Of a stretch of 64,000 bases of DNA, positions 59,585 to 64,000 are shown one piece after another. Source of the DNA: Brachionus plicatilis. Lineage: Eukaryota > Rotifera > Eurotatoria > Ploima > Brachionidae. The notes under the pieces were generated by a model. It ran no database searches. It saw nothing but the letters and a program-made list of their open reading frames with translations, and was not told the origin of the DNA. Both the position numbers and the translations under genes were made by a program. The stretch spans positions 886,457 to 950,456 of the forward strand of contig QEOQ01000573.1 in the NCBI GenBank assembly GCA_010279815.1, given 5' to 3'. The stretch's first letter is position 1; the number at the start of each line of letters is the position of its first letter.

Positions 59585-60430
59585 ATGATGATAAACTATT
59601 TTTCTTCTAATTTTTATTTTAATTCTGTTTTAAAATTTTTCCTTTCCACTGTTGCCACAACTTTGATAATCAGTCTAAGTTTAGTAATATCAACTTATAT
59701 ATCTGGATTTAACGACTACAATTTGAAGCATCCAGTTCATAAACAAAATTGTGAGTGTAGCTGTTGGGATGGATTTTTTCGTGGAGTCCATGCTCGTAAA
59801 TCAAAGGATACTGAATACAAAGTATTCTATTTTAACTTTGATCCTCAAATTATTTTTATTCTTTTTATATTATTAACATACGCCGAAATGCTGCGAATTT
59901 GTTTGATCAAAATTTTTGGCATGAAAAATTTAAAAGATGTTCGAATGTTAGTTTTATTAAATTTAATATTATCTATTTTCAGCAATTATTATGGCTCATG
60001 GAGTTTAATAAACTATCTCAATGATAGAGATTATCGAATGATCAATTCACAATTGTTTTTTGCGATTACAGAACTCATTACTAGCTTTATTTATTACAAA
60101 AAGTTAAATAAATATTCCAGTGAAAAAAACTTAAATCAAATTAATATTTGGGAAATTTATATTGTCTTGTTTGTGTCCATTTTGCACATTTTCATAGCTA
60201 TTGGCGAAAAAATTTTATGGGGATTTTTTGTGAATGGTTCGACTACCAACTACAATAAATTAAGGGACTTAAATTTAATAATTAGTGATTTTTTTGGTCT
60301 TGTATTTAGTTTTTCCTGTTTGTACAAGCACAAGTTTAATTTTCAATCACATTTAAATATGTTAAAATTGGCATCTCTTTTTGATCTAATTTTGTACCTA
60401 ATTTATAAATTTTTTTGCGAGTTTGAATAA
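59585..60430 (+). CDS. Six- to seven-helix membrane protein, function unknown
   Basis: Single exon, 281 residues. Hydrophobic segments include LSTVATTLIISLSLVISTYI (near residue 20), IIFILFILLTYAEML, LVLLNLILSIFSNYYGSW, an ITELITSFIYYK helix, IYIVLFVSILHIFIAIGEKI and FFGLVFSFSCLYKH. The first loop carries a Cys-rich NCECSCWDGFFRGVHARK, which could bind metal or form disulfides. The uninterrupted frame, helix spacing and clear ATG ATG start support a real gene. I do not recognise the family. It resembles the gene at 51001 only in being a small multi-pass protein. Confidence 0.7.
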   Translation: MMINYFSSNFYFNSVLKFFLSTVATTLIISLSLVISTYISGFNDYNLKHPVHKQNCECSCWDGFFRGVHARKSKDTEYKVFYFNFDPQIIFILFILLTYAEMLRICLIKIFGMKNLKDVRMLVLLNLILSIFSNYYGSWSLINYLNDRDYRMINSQLFFAITELITSFIYYKKLNKYSSEKNLNQINIWEIYIVLFVSILHIFIAIGEKILWGFFVNGSTTNYNKLRDLNLIISDFFGLVFSFSCLYKHKFNFQSHLNMLKLASLFDLILYLIYKFFCEFE

Positions 60431-61193
60431 TAATAAAATTTTAGACTGTAACTGGAGTAATCCTGCGATCAAAGGTTCTTGTTTGCCTTGTTTTGTCTGT
60501 TTTTTATTTTTTTAAAATTTTAATAAAAAACTAAAAAATTTGTCCTTTTTTCAGTGAATATTGAATAAAAATTCAAGAAATTCTATTTAATTATTAATTA
60601 GAGCTTCTGTAATAGTTTGTTAAATTTTGTTTTTCAAGTTAAATTTTGATCCTTTACGCAATTCTTTACCAAATGCCTCTAAAATTTAAATCTAAAATTG
60701 AATTTGATGGATCTTCTTTCTTCAAAAGTTGTTAATTTAAATTTTTACGTTTTGTTTATCAAAAAATATTTTGATTAAACAGCATAAAATAAAAATAATA
60801 TCTGAGTTGGTTATCCACAAAATAAAAATTGAATTAGAAAAACAAATTACTATTTTTATAATCAAAATATAAAAATTTTGTTTGGGTTTAATTTGAGAGA
60901 CTCTTTTTTTTCGGGTAATTTTTATGGGTATGGTAAGGGTACCGACTTTTTCGGGTATTTGGGTGTAGGGTTGAATTAATCTCATTTTTTGATATAATTG
61001 ATTTTAAAAAAATCTCTAGTAACCTAAACTATTCATTTAAAGTAAAAAAACTTCTCAAATTAAACCGAAACACCAGCAAATTGAGAGGAAATGTCTGGAT
61101 TCAAATAAAAATCCCAGTCTTTAAGCTAAAAAAAATAATTAAATTGATCGCTGAAACAACACTAAAAAAAAACTTAAATAAGGTGCTTATGAA
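60431..61193. other. Intergenic, no gene seen
   Basis: AT-rich. The stretch at 60900-60985 has GGGTA/GGTAC-rich sequence (GGGTAATTTTTATGGGTATG, then GGTAAGGGTACC) that stands out but forms no clear repeat. Confidence 0.4.
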
Positions 61194-61267
61194 GCCCGGC
61201 TAGCTCAGTTGGTTAGAGCGTCGTGCTAATAACGCGAAGGTCGTGAGTTCGATCCTCCCGTTGGGCA
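61194..61267 (+). tRNA. tRNA-Ile(AAU)-like gene, copy 3
   Basis: Identical over 74 bases to the other copies, T-stem mismatch included. Its 5' flank is unrelated to the other copies while its 3' tail matches them to about 61377. The shared unit therefore begins at the tRNA 5' end, as expected for retroposition of a Pol III transcript. Confidence 0.75.
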
Positions 61268-61377
61268 AATTTTTATGAAATTATTTCATTTAAAGATTTT
61301 TATTTTTCAACCAAAATGGTTGATTTGGATTAAGCCCCTTGATAAGAGCTGACAATTGTTGGTCCTTATTTTTTTTT
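61268..61377 (+). mobile_element. Tail of tRNA-headed repeat unit 3
   Basis: Same body as units 2 and 4 (AAGCCCCTTGATAAGAGCTG, GGTCCTTATTTTTTTTT). Homology to the other copies ends in the T run, after which the sequence is unique. This defines the 3' end of the unit. Confidence 0.6.
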
Positions 61378-61849
61378 AAATTTTAAAATATCCCTATTTA
61401 CTGAATTTGAATAGGTTTAAATTTTTTAATTGATTTAAAAAAAAAAAAAACGTTTACAGACAAAAATTTAATGTTTTAAAATTTATAATTTGTTTATAAA
61501 TTGAAAAATAAAATTGTTTTAGTTTAAATGAATAAATATAAAAGTTAAGAATTTGAATTTCTGAATTATTTCAATTTTTAATGGTTTTTGTTAAATAAAT
61601 AAAAGTTTAATCGTTTTGATGTTAATTTGATAATGAACTATTATTAAAAATAACATGTCTGGTAATGTTTAGTATTTATTTTTTTAAATTAATCAAAATT
61701 AATTAAGTTTTAAAATCTAATCAAATCGATCATATCAAATATCAAATAAATCTAATCGATCATTTTGATCTTAAAACTGATTTGAAACTTTGAAAGTCCT
61801 TTTGATTTTGTTTTATTTTGAAAAAAGAGGAAAAAATTTAAGAAAATGA

Positions 61850-62720
61850 AAAGCGATCTTTTATGCTTGCACTCTTTGAATATTTGAATTTTTTTGAATT
61901 TTTTATTTTAAAGTTAATGAAAAAAATTCAACCACGATTACATTCTTAATACTATAAATATATTAAGTGACTGAGACTTAATGCAACAATGTATTAAAAA
62001 AAAATAAGGACCAACAATGGTCAGCTCCTATCAAGGGGCTTAATCCAAATCAACCATTTTGGTTGAAAAATAAAAATCTTTAAATGAAATAATTTCAAAA
62101 AATTTGCCCAACGGGAGGATCGAACTCACGACCTTCGCGTTATTAGCACGACGCTCTAACCAACTGAGCTAGCCGGGCTTAAGAAATAACTAATTCAAAT
62201 AATTTAAAAAATGTTATCTTACTACTTAAAAAATTCTAGTATGAAAAAAGTTAGCTAACTTAATAACACTTTAAAGGCTAATTACCTTAATTCGAACTTT
62301 CTGTTTTTATTAATCACTTTTTGTTGAAAAAATAAAAATTCTATTTTGGACAAAAAAAATTTACTTAACAAGTTGAAATTAATTAGTTTTGTGTTTATTT
62401 TTATTTAGTTTTGTTGAAAATAATTTATTATATTAAACAATATTTAGTTTAAAAGTTTAGAGTTTTAAAAAAAATTCAATAAAATAAAATCAAATAAAAT
62501 TGAATAAAAATGTTTTATTTATTGTTGAAAAATGTTGATTTGCAAACCGAGTGTAAGAAGTTAAAGGTATTTGTATTAGTATTTGTTTAATAGAGACTGG
62601 AGATTTGAATTTTGAGCTTAAATTTTCAGCACCAAAAAAGCAACTAAAAAATGTTTACAATTATGATTTTAAACCAGAAATTTTAATAGCAGATGAAGCC
62701 AAAGCTATTGCAACTGGGTT
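61850..62720. repeat. Right arm of the 860-bp inverted repeat
   Basis: Inverse partner of 52600-53460. The arms bracket about 8.4 kb holding the STEAP fragment, the LTR element, a hAT MITE, the membrane-protein gene at 59585 and tRNA copy 3. Related sequence (AAAATTCAA, AAGGACCAACAATG) also occurs in direct orientation at 48950-49145. Confidence 0.8.
62105..62178 (-). tRNA. tRNA-Ile(AAU)-like gene, copy 4
   Basis: Identical to copies 1-3, on the opposite strand. Its tail runs down to about 61996. The flanks match copy 2 closely, so copies 2 and 4 arose by segmental duplication rather than independent insertion. Confidence 0.75.
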
Positions 62721-62950
62721 ATTACAGAATGCAAATAATTTAAATAATGGCAATGCTTTAATAAAGAAAATAGGTAATTCTGAAAGTTTTATTTTATTAG
62801 ATAAATCCAAATCAAGTTTAATGAATCTCGATTACATTAACTCTAGATAAACTAGAATGGGATAAAAAATTTAATTTTGATAAATTGCCATTGAAGATTA
62901 TTCAAAAAACTTTTGCTTTAACAGCAAAAGCTAAATAATGCTGAGGAATA
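62560..62950 (+). pseudogene. Possible MULE-like transposase fragment, longer copy
   Basis: The frame has GDLNFELKFSAPKKQLKN and NYDFKPEILIADEAKAIA, continues LLQNANNLNNGNALIKKIGN to a stop at 62848-62850, then in another frame reads LEWDKKFNFDKLPLKIIQ and FALTAKAK. It extends the 52613-52801 remnant by about 80 codons. Internal stops mark it as inactive. Confidence 0.4.
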
Positions 62951-64000
62951 CTTAGGCAACAATCAAGTTTATTTTTTGTTTTTTATTTTTTTTTAATTTA
63001 TATTTTGATTATTGAAATATTGCATAATATTTTAAATTTTTAAATTGTTTTTTTTCAAAAAATAGAAATTATTCTAAACTTAAAATAAATATTTTGTAAA
63101 TAAACTAATTTAATTAAAACGAAAGTAATTGTATTCAGAAATATATTTAGAACTAATTAATTTCGTCAGTAGGATAATTATTTTCAACAAAAAGTAATTA
63201 TATACAATAAAAAGTAATTGTATATAATTTCTTCTTTCTGTCCTTAACTGAATCAATACTTAAACATTTTGCACCTGTCATTACTTACAATTTGTCTATT
63301 TAATTGTATTTTATATAATATTTTAACTTATTTTATTATTTCTTAGTTTTTTCTTTTTTTTGAATCTGAATTAGCTTTAGCTCGGTACAGATAAAACAAA
63401 GAAATAAAAATCTGATTTCTTTTCCTATTTGCTTTCTTTTATTTTTTGTTTCTTGAACTGTCCAATGCTCAAATCTTCACTATCTGAAATGACTTATTGA
63501 AATTTTATTAAATATATTTTTTATTACTTCATTTTTTTTAAATATTAAGATAAATTTAAAATCATTTGACTCAGTTAAATTAAAGAAAACCCGATTATTT
63601 AAAAAATGTTTAGTTAAATAAAGCTAAATGGCAATTAAGCACCTGCACATCTAAAAATTATTTAAAATATAATATTTGACAAATTTAATGATAGTAAAAA
63701 AATTTGCAAATATGTTAAGGCTAAACTGATCCATACGGTTTTAGCTTTCAAAATATTGGTTTCAAAATGAAACGTGGTAGGAAACCCTAGGCAAAAATGG
63801 TCCCTGAACTTAATTTCATAATAGGAGCATTGACCATAGTATGCCATTTAAAAGATTTTACATTTTTGCGTAACGTTTTAATCACTGATATTTTATTATT
63901 TTTTTAAATTCTATAATTTCTGCAGGATTCTTTTTTATTAAATTTTTAATTGAAAAATTCTAAAAACTAAAAGTGTTTTTAAATAATTTAGTTTTAGTTT
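62951..64000. other. Intergenic with repeat remnants
   Basis: 63375-63400 repeats the element-end motif seen at 59215. 63820-64000 matches 48772-48960 in direct orientation and begins with a tail remnant (ATAGGAGCATTGACCATA) of the tRNA-headed family. No gene is recognised. Confidence 0.45.

Noticed and set aside
1..64000. CRISPR arrays, operons or bacterial-type regulatory sites
   Set aside because: Spliced genes, poly(A) signals and transposon types are those of an animal genome; no spaced direct-repeat array is present.

Overview
The window is AT-rich metazoan nuclear DNA. Genes are split by GT-AG introns of about 40 nt to 3 kb, and roughly three quarters of the sequence is intergenic or intronic DNA full of DNA transposons, LINE fragments, foldback elements and repeated tRNA-like units. 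The protein set points to a ciliated invertebrate: a B9D1 transition-zone protein, an ADAMTS-like protease with ShK and EGF domains, a WSC/EGF membrane protein, an ACSF2 ligase and a STEAP reductase. An AT-rich rotifer such as Brachionus would fit, but that is a guess; a flatworm or cnidarian cannot be excluded.

Layout. (1) 0.6-8 kb: a possible terminal exon on the minus strand, then a four-exon chondroitin-synthase-like gene (1332-7980). Its last intron holds a very GC-rich foldback studded with GGCCGGCC. (2) 8.9-22.6 kb: an apparently perfect 4,678-bp inverted duplication (9523-14200 and 17887-22564). Each arm carries a complete ten-exon ADAMTS-like gene. The 3.7-kb spacer holds a Tigger-type transposon, LINE fragments and a 412-bp assembly gap. 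(3) 22.6-29.3 kb: gene-poor, with one short Tigger-like element. (4) 29.3-44.4 kb: WSC/EGF membrane protein (29297-33706), B9D1 (37450-38245) and ACSF2 (41619-44434). These are separated or interrupted by a hAT-like element with a zinc-finger ORF, a mariner MITE, a Tc1/mariner element with a nested insertion, and a hAT MITE. (5) 44.4-64 kb: a STEAP-like gene with one in-frame stop (46117-47568), two multi-pass membrane protein genes of unknown function (51001-51918 minus, 59585-60430 plus) and a dense mosaic of repeats. The mosaic includes four intact copies of a tRNA-Ile(AAU)-like sequence, each heading a ~180-bp repeat unit, plus decayed copies, inverted duplications, a young LTR element with a 780-bp gap, and two hAT MITEs of one family.

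The single-copy genes show no obvious joint pathway; they look like ordinary unlinked metazoan genes. The unusual content is structural: the gene-bearing palindrome, the GC-rich foldback, the tRNA-headed repeat family with its rearranged inverted duplications, 12- and 13-nt microexons encoding the ATP-binding motif of ACSF2, and the missing DxD residues in the chondroitin-synthase-like protein. Exon boundaries were set by hand from reading frame, splice consensus and family similarity. No database search was run.
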